DNA of 64,000 bases from Nitrospirota bacterium (GTDB lineage: Bacteria; JACPQY01): NCBI GenBank assembly GCA_016190245.1, contig JACPQY010000024.1:57620-121619 (forward strand), read 5' to 3'. Positions 43,975 to 51,678 of this stretch are shown here, piece by piece. Under the pieces are notes generated by a model, which saw only the letters and a list, made by a program, of their open reading frames with translations, made no database searches and was not told the origin of the DNA. The stretch's first letter is position 1; every line of letters starts with the position of its first letter. A program made the position numbers and the translations under genes.

Positions 43975-44823
43975 ATGCCCTCGTCTCAGCCCGTGATCGA
44001 GGTCAAACCCGACCATTTCACGCAGACCCTCGTGCAAAGCGTGCTTGGCGGAGGTCTCGTCCCGCCCGATGCCCTGCCGACCCTGCGTGAGCAGCGAGGC
44101 GGACCGATGATCGTCGTCGCCGCCCCACCCCGCAGTGGTTCCACGTTCCTCTCCAACGTCCTCTCGCGTGTCACCGGCCTGCCCTACGTCCGCCTGTGCT
44201 CGGCATATTCCACCAACGAACACGACCTGTACCTTCCGGCCCTCTACGTGATGAACCGGGTCGGCTGCGTCTCGCAGATGCACATGAAAGGAACGTTCCA
44301 CAACGCCGCGCTCGCCAGGGCCTTCGACGTCCGCCTCATCCTCCTGGTGCGCCGCCTTGCGGATTGCCTCGTCAGCCTCCGTGAAGATCTGAGAAAGAAA
44401 GAGAAGCTTCAGGGGTTCGGGAACGGGGCGGAAGGGTTCTCGTTCATCTGGCAGGACGACGACCTGGCCCGGCTGGACGACCCCTCGCTGCTGGACGCGC
44501 TCATTGATCTGGCCGCCCCGTGGTACGTGAACTACCTCGTTTCATGGAGCCGACTTGTCGGGCAAGGGCTTGTCCAAGCCCGGTGGGTGCAATACGAGAA
44601 GTTGATGGCCGACCCGCGGGGCGTCGTCCTCGGCCTGCTCGATTCGGCGGGCGTGCCTGCGCAGGTGGACCGCCTGGAAGCGGCCGTGCGGGCCAAGTAC
44701 GAGACTTTCCATATCGGACGCGCAGGGCGCGGTGAGGAGACCATGTCCGAGGCCCAGGCCTCGCGCCTCCGCCGCCTCATCGTTTACTACCCGGGAGTGG
44801 ATTTCAGCCCGTTCGGGCTGTGA
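43975..44823 (+). CDS. sulfotransferase-like protein
   Basis: Start at 43975 with AGGAGA upstream; earlier open frame shadows the glycosyltransferase. The 282-residue protein has the PAPS 5'-phosphosulfate loop APPRSGSTFLSNVLSRV and the 3'-phosphate segment around LLVRRLADCLVSLREDL, as in bacterial sulfotransferases that modify glycans or lipids. With the adjacent glycosyltransferase and methyltransferase it likely decorates a surface glycan. Confidence 0.8.
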   Translation: MPSSQPVIEVKPDHFTQTLVQSVLGGGLVPPDALPTLREQRGGPMIVVAAPPRSGSTFLSNVLSRVTGLPYVRLCSAYSTNEHDLYLPALYVMNRVGCVSQMHMKGTFHNAALARAFDVRLILLVRRLADCLVSLREDLRKKEKLQGFGNGAEGFSFIWQDDDLARLDDPSLLDALIDLAAPWYVNYLVSWSRLVGQGLVQARWVQYEKLMADPRGVVLGLLDSAGVPAQVDRLEAAVRAKYETFHIGRAGRGEETMSEAQASRLRRLIVYYPGVDFSPFGL

Positions 44824-44873
44824 GCCAACCCCGGCGGCCGCCTTCCACCGCCGACCCGACCTCGAAACCGCGC

Positions 44874-45242
44874 CTACTTATCTGTCGGCAGACCCGCCTC
44901 GGTCCAGGCGCGCCAGCCGCCCGCCATCGAGGAGACGCGCCGGTAGCCCATCTTCTGCAAAGCGTCTGCGGCCAGAGCCGAGCGGTACCCTCCCCCGCAG
45001 TAGAGAACGATCTCCGTCTTCGGATCGGGGATCTTCGACTCGATGTCGCGCTCCATGACGCCCTTCCCGATGTGCACCGCGCCGGCAATGTGCCCCGCGT
45101 CCCACTCGCTGTCTTCGCGAACATCCACCAAGCAGAAAGATTCCCCTCGCTCCTGCTTCTCCGCCACCTCCTCAATACCGATCTCCCGGATTCGCGTCTT
45201 CGCCTCGGCGACAATCGCGAGGAAGCCGGGGGAATGGATCAC
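44874..45242 (-). CDS. single-domain rhodanese
   Basis: A 122-residue sulfurtransferase domain. The active-site loop is CGGGYRS in VLYCGGGYRSALAADAL, with LVDVREDSEWDAGHIAGAVHIGKG upstream, which is typical. It has about 20 extra N-terminal residues and no signal peptide. The GTG start at 45242 sits in the right arm of a palindromic element and overlaps the stop of a possible micro-ORF. Confidence 0.9.
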   Translation of the reverse strand: MIHSPGFLAIVAEAKTRIREIGIEEVAEKQERGESFCLVDVREDSEWDAGHIAGAVHIGKGVMERDIESKIPDPKTEIVLYCGGGYRSALAADALQKMGYRRVSSMAGGWRAWTEAGLPTDK

Positions 45243-45325
45243 CCCCCACCACCTCTCGCGATTTCCAGACTTCCCACAATCCTGTTCTTCACATCGTAGA
45301 CATGCGACAGGTGGTGGGGGGTCAC
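45239..45325 (-). CDS. possible 28-codon micro-ORF bridging PPIase and rhodanese
   Basis: A GTG overlapping the isomerase stop (GTGA, 45322-45325) opens a 28-codon frame. Its TGA overlaps the rhodanese GTG start in another GTGA (45239-45242). Both junctions show the coupling pattern used elsewhere in this genome. The frame reads through the palindrome below; its middle part ([16 protein letters not shown]) looks protein-like, the ends are His- and Gly-runs forced by the repeat. It may be real, or only a by-product of the element. Confidence 0.3.
   Translation of the reverse strand: MTPHHLSHVYDVKNRIVGSLEIARGGGG
45241..45322. repeat. 82-bp inverted-repeat element filling the PPIase-rhodanese gap
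   Basis: Perfect 14-bp arms ACCCCCCACCACCT (45241-45254) and its complement (45309-45322). With two mismatches the similarity extends to about 21 bp per side, through TCGC/GCGA. The element occupies the entire gap: one end holds the isomerase stop TGA, the other the rhodanese start GTG. The 54-bp centre is not GC-palindromic. Confidence 0.75.
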
Positions 45326-45975
45326 GGCTTCGCGGCCTTCGGCTTTTCCTCCCCCTCGCCGCCCTTGAGCTTCGCGCTCCTGATCACGACCGGATCGACC
45401 GGAACGTCTCTCATCCCGGACGCGACGCCTGTCTTCACTTTGCGGATCTTGTCCACCACATCCATACCCTTCGTCACGCGCCCGAACACGGCATACCCAA
45501 AACCCTGCGGAGACTCGTCCCGGTGGTCGAGAAAGGCGTTGTCCACCACGTTGATGAAGAACTGGGCGGTGGCGCTGTCCACCACGTTCGTCCGGGCCAT
45601 TGCAACCGTGCCGCGCGTGTTCTTGAGCCCGTTGCCCGCCTCGTTCTTGATGGGACCCTTCGTGGGCTTCTGCTGCATGTCCTTGGTGAAGCCCCCACCT
45701 TGCACCATGAAGTCGGCGATCACGCGGTGGAAGATCGTTCCGTCATAGAATCCCTCTTTCACGTAGCCGAGGAAGTTTTTCGCCGAGATCGGCGCGCTCG
45801 CCTCGTTCAGCTCGACCTCGAAGGATCCAAGAGTCGTTTCAAACACCACCACGGGCGGACCCCCTTTCTTTTCGGACTGCGCGGCCGGCGCGTCTTTCTT
45901 CTCTTCCGCTCGCAGAGGGCCGGCCGAAACCGAGAGGACCGCGAGGGCGATGAGGGTGTGGAGGATGTGTTTCAT
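45322..45975 (-). CDS. exported cyclophilin-type peptidyl-prolyl isomerase
   Basis: A 217-residue protein with signal peptide (1-23, ending L-R-A) and a low-complexity Lys/Ala linker. The cyclophilin domain has [23 protein letters not shown] and [12 protein letters not shown], which carry the catalytic Arg and the Phe/Gln pocket residues. It would act in the periplasm. The C-terminal tail ([12 protein letters not shown]) is charged and likely flexible. Confidence 0.93.
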   Translation of the reverse strand: MKHILHTLIALAVLSVSAGPLRAEEKKDAPAAQSEKKGGPPVVVFETTLGSFEVELNEASAPISAKNFLGYVKEGFYDGTIFHRVIADFMVQGGGFTKDMQQKPTKGPIKNEAGNGLKNTRGTVAMARTNVVDSATAQFFINVVDNAFLDHRDESPQGFGYAVFGRVTKGMDVVDKIRKVKTGVASGMRDVPVDPVVIRSAKLKGGEGEEKPKAAKP

Positions 45976-46044
45976 GGGCGCGGATCATACCCGAGCGCGC
46001 CTCCAACGGCAACGTTCTGGCCGTCGGGCGGCACCAACAGGGCT

Positions 46045-47739
46045 TCAGCGCCCGACTGAGGGGCCAAGACAGGCGGAGGCGGAGGAAGGGGTGAGGAAGC
46101 GGGCGCCTTCGGAGGCGAGCGGGGTAAGGGCGTCAACGAGACCGTCGAGGCGGTTGCTCCAAACGGAGGCGCTGAGGAAAAGAACCGGCGCGCGCGCGGA
46201 CGGATCGGTGTTCAGGTATTCGCGCACGCGCTGGGCCAGGACCTCGGGTGTGTCCTCGTATTGGTTGGTGGCCAGCAGAGCCCGGCGGCCCGGCGCGAAC
46301 TCGATCATGCGCTCCTGGCCGGGAAACGCGAGATATCCGACAAGCAACTGGTGGTCGGGATAGGGAGCCAGACGGTCGGCGATCGTCGCCCACATCCGCG
46401 CGCCGGGACTGAGCAACGGGACGTCGAGGAACCAGGTGGAGCGGATGCCGAGCTCGGAGGCGAGAGCAAAACCCTCATTGAGAAACGGATCTGCGAACTG
46501 GTGGTAACTCGGAAGGGCGTAGCCGAGGCCGACCATGGAGACCCACTCGTCGCTCGTGGAGGCGGTTGACAGGTAGTAGTCCGCCGCCGCGGGCGCGAGC
46601 GTCCGGAGGCTGAGGCCGAGGCTCCAGCCGAGCGGGAGCCGCCCACGCTTCGGGCTGGGCCAATAGTCGCTCCACGTGTATCGGTTGAGGGGAATCGTGA
46701 GGTTGTCGCCGTCGGAGATGGCCACGAGGACGTTGGCGGCGTGGGGGTCGCAGGCTCCTCCTGAATTTTCAATTTGAGATCTCAGATTTGAGATTCCGGA
46801 GGCGGGCAGGACGGCGACGTGAACGGATAGGTTGGACGTCGTGTCGGTCGGAACGAGGAAGAGCCCCGCCTCCGAGAGAGCCTTGACCCCCAGGAATTCC
46901 TGCACGGCGTTGTCGGCCACGTATCCGAAGACGGCAGAGAGGGGGCGAAGGAGGGGCAGGAGTGCCGTCAGAGACGGCCAAGTATCCGTGGTCGGGCGGC
47001 CGAACGCCGCCACGATGCCCTGCTGGATAAGGAAATCCCGCAGCCGGTATTCCGAAGGCGCGAGAATTGCAAGGCGCGGCTGATCCATTTCGGCGAGCCA
47101 TTCGCCGACGGTTGCGTTCACCTCCGGTTCGCTCCCCCAGCGACCGCGAAGATCCGTGAGGCCGGCGGAACCAGGGAGCAGGGGTCTCACGCGATCGAGA
47201 TCCGAGTCGAAGACGACCAAACCCGGCTGCATCGCGGCCATCGAAGTGGCGGCGGTGACCGTCCACAGTTCGGACGCCGAAACGACGTAGACGCGCTCGA
47301 CCTCGCCCGCGAAACGGGCAAGCGCGTCATCGAGAAGCATCTCATCTCCAAACCATGCTATTCCGCGGCTCCGATAGTGCTCGATCCAGAACCGGGCGCT
47401 CTCCGCTTCGCCGTCTGTTTCCCAAGGCCGGTTCTCGTCGCGGGTTCCCCCGACGAGATAGAGGCGAACCTCGCTCCGGTTGATCAAACCCTGGAGGCTC
47501 GCGGCAAGGATCTTGCGCTCGATCGGCTCGGGCGAGACATCGACCACCTGTATCCGGCCGAGCGGCGGTCGGCGGTTGATGTAACGTTCTTCGAGGGGCG
47601 TCAGGCCTCCCGAAGAGCAACCGCTGCAACCCATGAAAGTGAGCAGTAAGCAGTAAGCTGTCAGCAGTGAACGGTGAACGGTGAACAGGGGGATGGCGGG
47701 AATAGCGAATCGAGAATCGCAAATCGAAAACCGATTCAC
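46045..47739 (-). CDS. GxGYxYP-family lipoprotein (putative glycoside-hydrolase-like)
   Basis: A 564-residue probable lipoprotein (lipobox FMGC at residues 35-38; GTG start 47739). Residues about 60-300 form an N-terminal Rossmann-like region. The C-terminal region has VAISDGDNLTIPLNRYTWSDYWPSPKRGRLPLGWSLG and the family motif as GLGYALPSYHQF. The domain is annotated as a putative glycoside hydrolase, but its activity is not established. Its signal peptide is encoded entirely by short degenerate DNA repeats, and an in-frame repeat (ISNLRSQIENS) interrupts the middle. This is odd and described separately. Confidence 0.78.
   Translation of the reverse strand: MNRFSICDSRFAIPAIPLFTVHRSLLTAYCLLLTFMGCSGCSSGGLTPLEERYINRRPPLGRIQVVDVSPEPIERKILAASLQGLINRSEVRLYLVGGTRDENRPWETDGEAESARFWIEHYRSRGIAWFGDEMLLDDALARFAGEVERVYVVSASELWTVTAATSMAAMQPGLVVFDSDLDRVRPLLPGSAGLTDLRGRWGSEPEVNATVGEWLAEMDQPRLAILAPSEYRLRDFLIQQGIVAAFGRPTTDTWPSLTALLPLLRPLSAVFGYVADNAVQEFLGVKALSEAGLFLVPTDTTSNLSVHVAVLPASGISNLRSQIENSGGACDPHAANVLVAISDGDNLTIPLNRYTWSDYWPSPKRGRLPLGWSLGLSLRTLAPAAADYYLSTASTSDEWVSMVGLGYALPSYHQFADPFLNEGFALASELGIRSTWFLDVPLLSPGARMWATIADRLAPYPDHQLLVGYLAFPGQERMIEFAPGRRALLATNQYEDTPEVLAQRVREYLNTDPSARAPVLFLSASVWSNRLDGLVDALTPLASEGARFLTPSSASACLGPSVGR
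46767..46796. repeat. degenerate GAGATTT/AGATCTCA repeat inside the GxGYxYP gene
   Basis: About 30 bp of alternating AATTTGAGAT-CTCAGATTTG-AGATT units, AT-richer than its surroundings, lie within coding sequence and are translated as ISNLRSQIENS. A closely similar unit occurs at 53480-53506 near the livM start. The frame is kept open. Confidence 0.65.
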
Positions 47740-47772
47740 GCTCGAATCCCGATTCCCGATTTTCGATTCCCG
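47639..47772. repeat. two-part degenerate repeat block at the start of the GxGYxYP gene
   Basis: Positions 47639-47688 hold about seven imperfect copies of a GTGAACG/CAGTAAG-type heptamer. Positions 47707-47772 hold imperfect copies of GAATCGA/GATTCCC-type heptamers and fill the 37-bp gap to the cytochrome gene. The same two classes in the same order recur at 48591-48724. Confidence 0.75.
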
Positions 47773-47776
47773 GCGC

Positions 47777-48679
47777 TCACGGCCAGAGCCGCGTCGCGGG
47801 GTCGTGGGCGGAGAGGTGGCAGTTGTAGCAGGCCGCGTTGGAGAGAATCTGCTCCTCTTCGAACCGATGACAGAAGGAGCAGTCGCTGGGCGTGGAGCCG
47901 CTCATTCCCGCAGAGGCGCGACCATTCTTGATGAATGAAAGGTGCATCTCGTGAAGTCCTTTCGAGCCGCCGGCCTCTTGCGGATTGCCGGTGGCGAACG
48001 AATGGCAATCCGTGCAGGTCGTGATCGCGCCGTGGCGCGGGTCGTTGAGGGCGTGGCAGCCCACGCAGCCTGGCGCGACAAAGCGGATCTTGACGCCCGT
48101 TCTCGGCGACTTCCCGGCCGCGTAGCCCTCCCTGAAGATGTCCGCGTGGCGGGTTTGACCCTCGGCGAGCATGGCGAACGGACGGGCCGTGCCTTCATAC
48201 GCAAGCCCCCCCATCCCTTCGCTGTGGATTTTCTCAGGGAGCCACAGATGGCAGGCCGACGCGCAATCCCCCTCCGACTCCGTCACGCCCGGCGGGTAGG
48301 CATCGAGCGAATGGCGTTCGCCGGATTCCGACACGGGATGACACGTGTAGCAGGTCTCGGGATCGAGCGTGAAGGCGGGATGGCGGCCGCGGCGCGGCCA
48401 GGTGAGGGTGTATTCCGTTTCCCCTGTGTAGGCCGAATCGGTGGCCACGAGGCCTCTCGAGGCGCTCTGGAGCCATTCGCGGGGACCGTCGGTGTCATTG
48501 CCCCGGGCCGCTGTGAGCGCGGCCGTGTCGTGGCAGCCGGAGCATTCGAGACCCACGCGCGGGGTGTCGTCGTTGCCGCACGCGGCGAGCGTGAAGAGTG
48601 AACAGTGAACGGTGAGCAGCCAGAAGCGAATCGAGAATCGTGAATCGTGAATCGGAGGTAGGCGTCGCAGCCCTTTCAC
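47777..48679 (-). CDS. seven-heme c-type cytochrome lipoprotein
   Basis: Start taken at GTG 48679 because GGGGAGGGA lies just upstream; the frame is open to 48727. The 300-residue protein has a lipobox LAAC and seven C-x2-C-H heme motifs (CSGCH, CYTCH, CASACH, CVGCH, CTDCH, CSFCH, CYNCH). It is probably anchored in the periplasm as the electron acceptor of the GMC dehydrogenase encoded upstream in the same direction. The CASACH site reads C-A-S-A-C-H or A-S-A-C-H, so one motif may be irregular (C-x3-CH). The signal peptide is repeat-encoded. Confidence 0.83.
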   Translation of the reverse strand: MKGLRRLPPIHDSRFSIRFWLLTVHCSLFTLAACGNDDTPRVGLECSGCHDTAALTAARGNDTDGPREWLQSASRGLVATDSAYTGETEYTLTWPRRGRHPAFTLDPETCYTCHPVSESGERHSLDAYPPGVTESEGDCASACHLWLPEKIHSEGMGGLAYEGTARPFAMLAEGQTRHADIFREGYAAGKSPRTGVKIRFVAPGCVGCHALNDPRHGAITTCTDCHSFATGNPQEAGGSKGLHEMHLSFIKNGRASAGMSGSTPSDCSFCHRFEEEQILSNAACYNCHLSAHDPATRLWP

Positions 48680-48724
48680 CCGTCCCTCCCCACTCGCGAT
48701 TCCCGATTCACCATTCTCGGTTCT
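48591..48724. repeat. two-part degenerate repeat block at the start of the cytochrome gene
   Basis: 48591-48619 holds GTGAACAG-type heptamers, 48627-48655 holds GAATCGTGAATCG-type units, and 48694-48724 has more GATTC units upstream of the chosen start. The first two tracts are translated as the hydrophobic core (LLTVHCSLFT) and the n-region of the lipoprotein signal peptide. Confidence 0.75.
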
Positions 48725-49311
48725 CACGGCATGTTCCCATCTTCCGTCATCCCCTCGCCCAGGGGGCGGCGGAGGCTGAAGTCCGGGTGGTTGATGTAGC
48801 CCAGATTGTTGCCCGGGAACCCGATGGCCTCGTAGGCCACCGCACTGGTGTAGTAGATCCCGCGGATGAACTTGAGCAGGTAGCCGAAGAGCGGCGAGGT
48901 CGCTTCGACGGCGCGCGTTACCTCCGTGCGCTCGGGGAGACCCAACTTCACGTATTCTGCGCCGTACTTCTGCTTCGCCTGATCGTCGAGGAAGCTCACG
49001 ACCAGTGGCGCAGCCAAGGCAAGGGGGAGCATCGGGTCGTAAAGGGGTTCAAGGGGGCAGGCCTCCACCGCGCCGGCAAGTCCGCGCGGGTCCGCCTTGC
49101 CGCCCGGAACGATCGTGTCCGCCAGCATCAGGAGCTTTTCCTCCTCGTGCTGGGTCGGCGTCCGGCACGAGCCGAAGGCCACATTGGGCTGGATCGAGGA
49201 CTCATTCCCGCAGGCCCAGGTCACGAGCGGCAGGAGCGATGCCTGGCCGACAACCGCGAGAAAGTCGCGACGATGCCAGGCCGCAGGGCGGCCGTGAGGC
49301 GCCCGACTCAT
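48724..49311 (-). CDS. Tat-exported small (gamma) subunit of a GMC dehydrogenase (gluconate 2-dehydrogenase subunit 3 type)
   Basis: A 195-residue protein starting at 49311, which overlaps the GMC gene stop (ATGA). The N-terminus carries the twin-arginine motif H-R-R-D-F-L-A-V-V-G. The body (HEEEKLLMLADTIVPGGKADP, then IRGIYYTSAVAYEAIGFPG) matches the subunit-3 family that accompanies FAD dehydrogenases. It probably exports the folded, signal-less GMC subunit by the hitch-hiker mechanism. Confidence 0.87.
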   Translation of the reverse strand: MSRAPHGRPAAWHRRDFLAVVGQASLLPLVTWACGNESSIQPNVAFGSCRTPTQHEEEKLLMLADTIVPGGKADPRGLAGAVEACPLEPLYDPMLPLALAAPLVVSFLDDQAKQKYGAEYVKLGLPERTEVTRAVEATSPLFGYLLKFIRGIYYTSAVAYEAIGFPGNNLGYINHPDFSLRRPLGEGMTEDGNMP

Positions 49312-50759
49312 GACTTGACGTTCCCCACAATATATTCCGCGATCCGCTCGGCATTCGCGGAGATGGTCAGCGAGGGGTTGACACCCGTCCCGCTGGGGAC
49401 GCTCCCGCCGTCTGTCACAAACAGCCCCTTGTAGTTGAAGACCTCCCCGTAGGGATCGCACACTGCTGCATCGGGCGACGCCCCGATCCGGCAGGTTCCT
49501 TGGAGGTGAGCGCCCCCCCTCTCGAATCCACGTGGCGCCACGTCGAGGACCTCCGCGTCGGACGCCGCGGCGATCTCCTCGGCCACCCTCCGCACCTTGT
49601 CCATGTACGCCTGGAAAACGGGCGTGACCGGCAGGTCAATGATCGCCCTCCCGGTGCCGTCAATCCGCACCGTTCCCTCGCCCTTGACCATGCCGCTGAG
49701 TTGGCACGGCACCAGGCGATTCCGATAGACCTCGAACGCGAAGTGCTTGTGATCGAGCCCCCACGAGAGGTCGGGGCTTCCCCCCCCCCGTCGGCGGACA
49801 TCCAAACCGCCGAAGATCCCCGGCGGGGTGGAGCCGGTGTGCATGTGGATGAGGTGGGAGCGCCACCAGCCGTAGGTCTGCATCACCGCGTTGGTGCGCC
49901 CGCGCCAGATCGCCATGTTCTCATAGAACGGCTTCTTGAGGAGCCAGAGCCACGCGAGGTCGCCGCTGTTGGTGAAGTTGCGTCCCACTTGGTCGGACAG
50001 CTTGTCGAGGTACGGCGCCGACCGCAACAGGAGCGCCGCGTCCTCGACGGCGTTGCAAGCGATGCACACGAGCGGGGCGTCCACCTCCTTGGTGGTCCCG
50101 AAGGGGTCCCGGTACGTCACGCGGTAGCCGGCGCCCTCGGTCTTGATGGTCATCGCCTTGCAGCTTGTTCGGAACTCGGCGCCAAGTCCTTCGGCGGCCG
50201 GGATGTAGTTCAGGATGAGGCTCTTCTTCGCATCGTAGATGCAGGCGGCTTCGCAGAAGCCGCACTGGACGCAGCCCACGTAGGGGAACCGCCCGCGATC
50301 CGCCTTCTTGCCCGCGGCCTGGATGAGCGCGGCAAAAAACGTGCCGCCGGCGGGGACCTCGTCCCAGCGCGCCTGGGAGACCGACATCATCTTTTCGACT
50401 TTCTCGTAGTAGGGGCTCATGAGCGAGCGCGTGATCCCGTCCGGCCACGGCTTGTAGCCGGTTTCGTCCACCCACTCGAACACCTCGCTGGGCGAGCGCA
50501 GCATCATGCCCGAGAAGAGGACCGAGCCGCCTCCAAGGGTTCGCGCATAGCGGAAGAGCGCCTCATAGTCGCTCGAAGGGACCGCCGTGTAGAGCGTCTG
50601 GAGGTAGCGCGGGTCCCAGCTCTGGCGGAAGTCCTTGGCGGTGTTCCGTCCGCCCCACTCGAGGACGAGAACGTCGCGTCCCGACTCGGCGAGGCGGAGC
50701 GCGGCAATCGAGCCGCCGAATCCCGAACCGATGACGACTGCATCACGCGTTTCCGCCAC
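49308..50759 (-). CDS. GMC-family FAD oxidoreductase (dehydrogenase large subunit)
   Basis: A 483-residue flavoenzyme with the dinucleotide-binding motif VVIGSGFGGSIAALRLAESG at residues 8-27. The GMC C-terminal block is HLQGTCRIGASPDAAVCDPYGEVFNYKGLFVTDGGSVPSGTGVNPSLTI in outline. A Cys-rich CVQCGFCEAAC stretch resembles the [3Fe-4S] or disulfide region of membrane-bound glucose and cholesterol dehydrogenases. It lacks its own signal peptide. With the Tat subunit and the heptaheme cytochrome it forms a three-part periplasmic dehydrogenase for an alcohol, sugar or sterol. Confidence 0.88.
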   Translation of the reverse strand: MAETRDAVVIGSGFGGSIAALRLAESGRDVLVLEWGGRNTAKDFRQSWDPRYLQTLYTAVPSSDYEALFRYARTLGGGSVLFSGMMLRSPSEVFEWVDETGYKPWPDGITRSLMSPYYEKVEKMMSVSQARWDEVPAGGTFFAALIQAAGKKADRGRFPYVGCVQCGFCEAACIYDAKKSLILNYIPAAEGLGAEFRTSCKAMTIKTEGAGYRVTYRDPFGTTKEVDAPLVCIACNAVEDAALLLRSAPYLDKLSDQVGRNFTNSGDLAWLWLLKKPFYENMAIWRGRTNAVMQTYGWWRSHLIHMHTGSTPPGIFGGLDVRRRGGGSPDLSWGLDHKHFAFEVYRNRLVPCQLSGMVKGEGTVRIDGTGRAIIDLPVTPVFQAYMDKVRRVAEEIAAASDAEVLDVAPRGFERGGAHLQGTCRIGASPDAAVCDPYGEVFNYKGLFVTDGGSVPSGTGVNPSLTISANAERIAEYIVGNVKS

Positions 50760-50823
50760 GGCGTCTGATTACCGCAGGGCGGGGTTTGCCGCAACTCGAC
50801 GCGACGGGCGATGGATCGCGCCC

Positions 50824-50981
50824 CCTAGGCCCTGTTTGAAAACCCTTCGCCGGCCACCGCAATCCTTGTAGGGGAGGGTGCTTGCACCCTCCCTCCCCTC
50901 GGGCGGGTCCAAGGACCCGCCCCTAAGAACCGCCCTGCCCATGGTCGATCCCCTTAAGGTCGTTTTCAAACAGAGCCTAGG
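50824..50981. mobile_element. 158-bp MITE-like element with 20-bp terminal inverted repeats and two inner hairpins
   Basis: The left end is CCTAGGCCCTGTTTGAAAAC (50824-50843). The right end (50962-50981) is its complement with one mismatch. Inside are two perfect hairpins, GGGAGGGTGC-TT-GCACCCTCCC (50872-50893) and GGGCGGGTCC-AA-GGACCCGCCC (50901-50922). There is no coding potential. The right end contains the livF stop codon TAG. It fills the gap between livF and the GMC gene. Confidence 0.75.
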
Positions 50982-51678
50982 CCCCCAGATACGCCTCGCG
51001 GACGCGCGGGTCCTCGATGAGCGAGCGGCTCGGGCCTTCGAGGGCAATCTCCCCTGTTTCGAGCACGTAGGCGTGATCGGAGTTCTGGAGCGCGAGACGG
51101 GCGTTCTGCTCGATGAGAAGCAAGGTCAGTCCGCCGGCGTGGATCCGGCGCAGGGCATCAAAGACCTGAAGGACAATCTTGGGAGCCAGCCCCAGCGAGG
51201 GCTCGTCAATCATGAGCAGACGCGGGCGGGCCATGAGAGCGCGTCCCAGCGCGAGCATCTGTTGTTCGCCTCCGGAAAGCGTTCCGCCCAGTTGGCGGCG
51301 CCGCTCGCGAAGGCGGGGAAACAGCTCAAGCACCTCCACCTCGGCTCTCCGCACGTCGGCCTCGGACCGCGCGAATCCCCCCATCTTGAGGTTTTCTTCG
51401 ACCGTGAGGTTTGGAAACATCCGGCGCCCCTCGGGCACGAGCACGAGCCCCTCCCTGGCGATGCGGTGGGCCGGACGCCCCTGAATGGCGCGCCCCTCGA
51501 ACTCGATCCGGCCCGCGCGCGGCTGGAGCAGTCCCGCGATCGCGCGCAGCAGCGTGGATTTCCCCGCCCCGTTCGCTCCGATCAAAGCCACCAGCGATCC
51601 CCTCGGCACTTCGAGGCGCACACCGCGCAGGGCCTGGATGCCGTCATAGGCCACGTGCAGGTTGTCCACCTTCAACAT
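50977..51678 (-). CDS. livF: branched-chain amino acid-type ABC transporter ATPase LivF
   Basis: A 233-residue ATPase with Walker A GANGAGKST, the LivF-type LVLVPEGRRMFPNLTVEENL, signature LSGGEQQMLALGRALM, Walker B LLMIDEPSLGLAP, and the LIEQNARLAL region. The ATG at 51678 overlaps the livG stop (TGATG). It energises uptake by LivHM; substrates of this class include branched-chain amino acids, amides and urea. Confidence 0.93.
   Translation of the reverse strand: MLKVDNLHVAYDGIQALRGVRLEVPRGSLVALIGANGAGKSTLLRAIAGLLQPRAGRIEFEGRAIQGRPAHRIAREGLVLVPEGRRMFPNLTVEENLKMGGFARSEADVRRAEVEVLELFPRLRERRRQLGGTLSGGEQQMLALGRALMARPRLLMIDEPSLGLAPKIVLQVFDALRRIHAGGLTLLLIEQNARLALQNSDHAYVLETGEIALEGPSRSLIEDPRVREAYLGA

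Noticed and set aside
47639..47772. Possible CRISPR array
   Set aside because: Units are only about 7 bp, degenerate, without spacers of constant length, and lie inside a reading frame; no cas genes are near.
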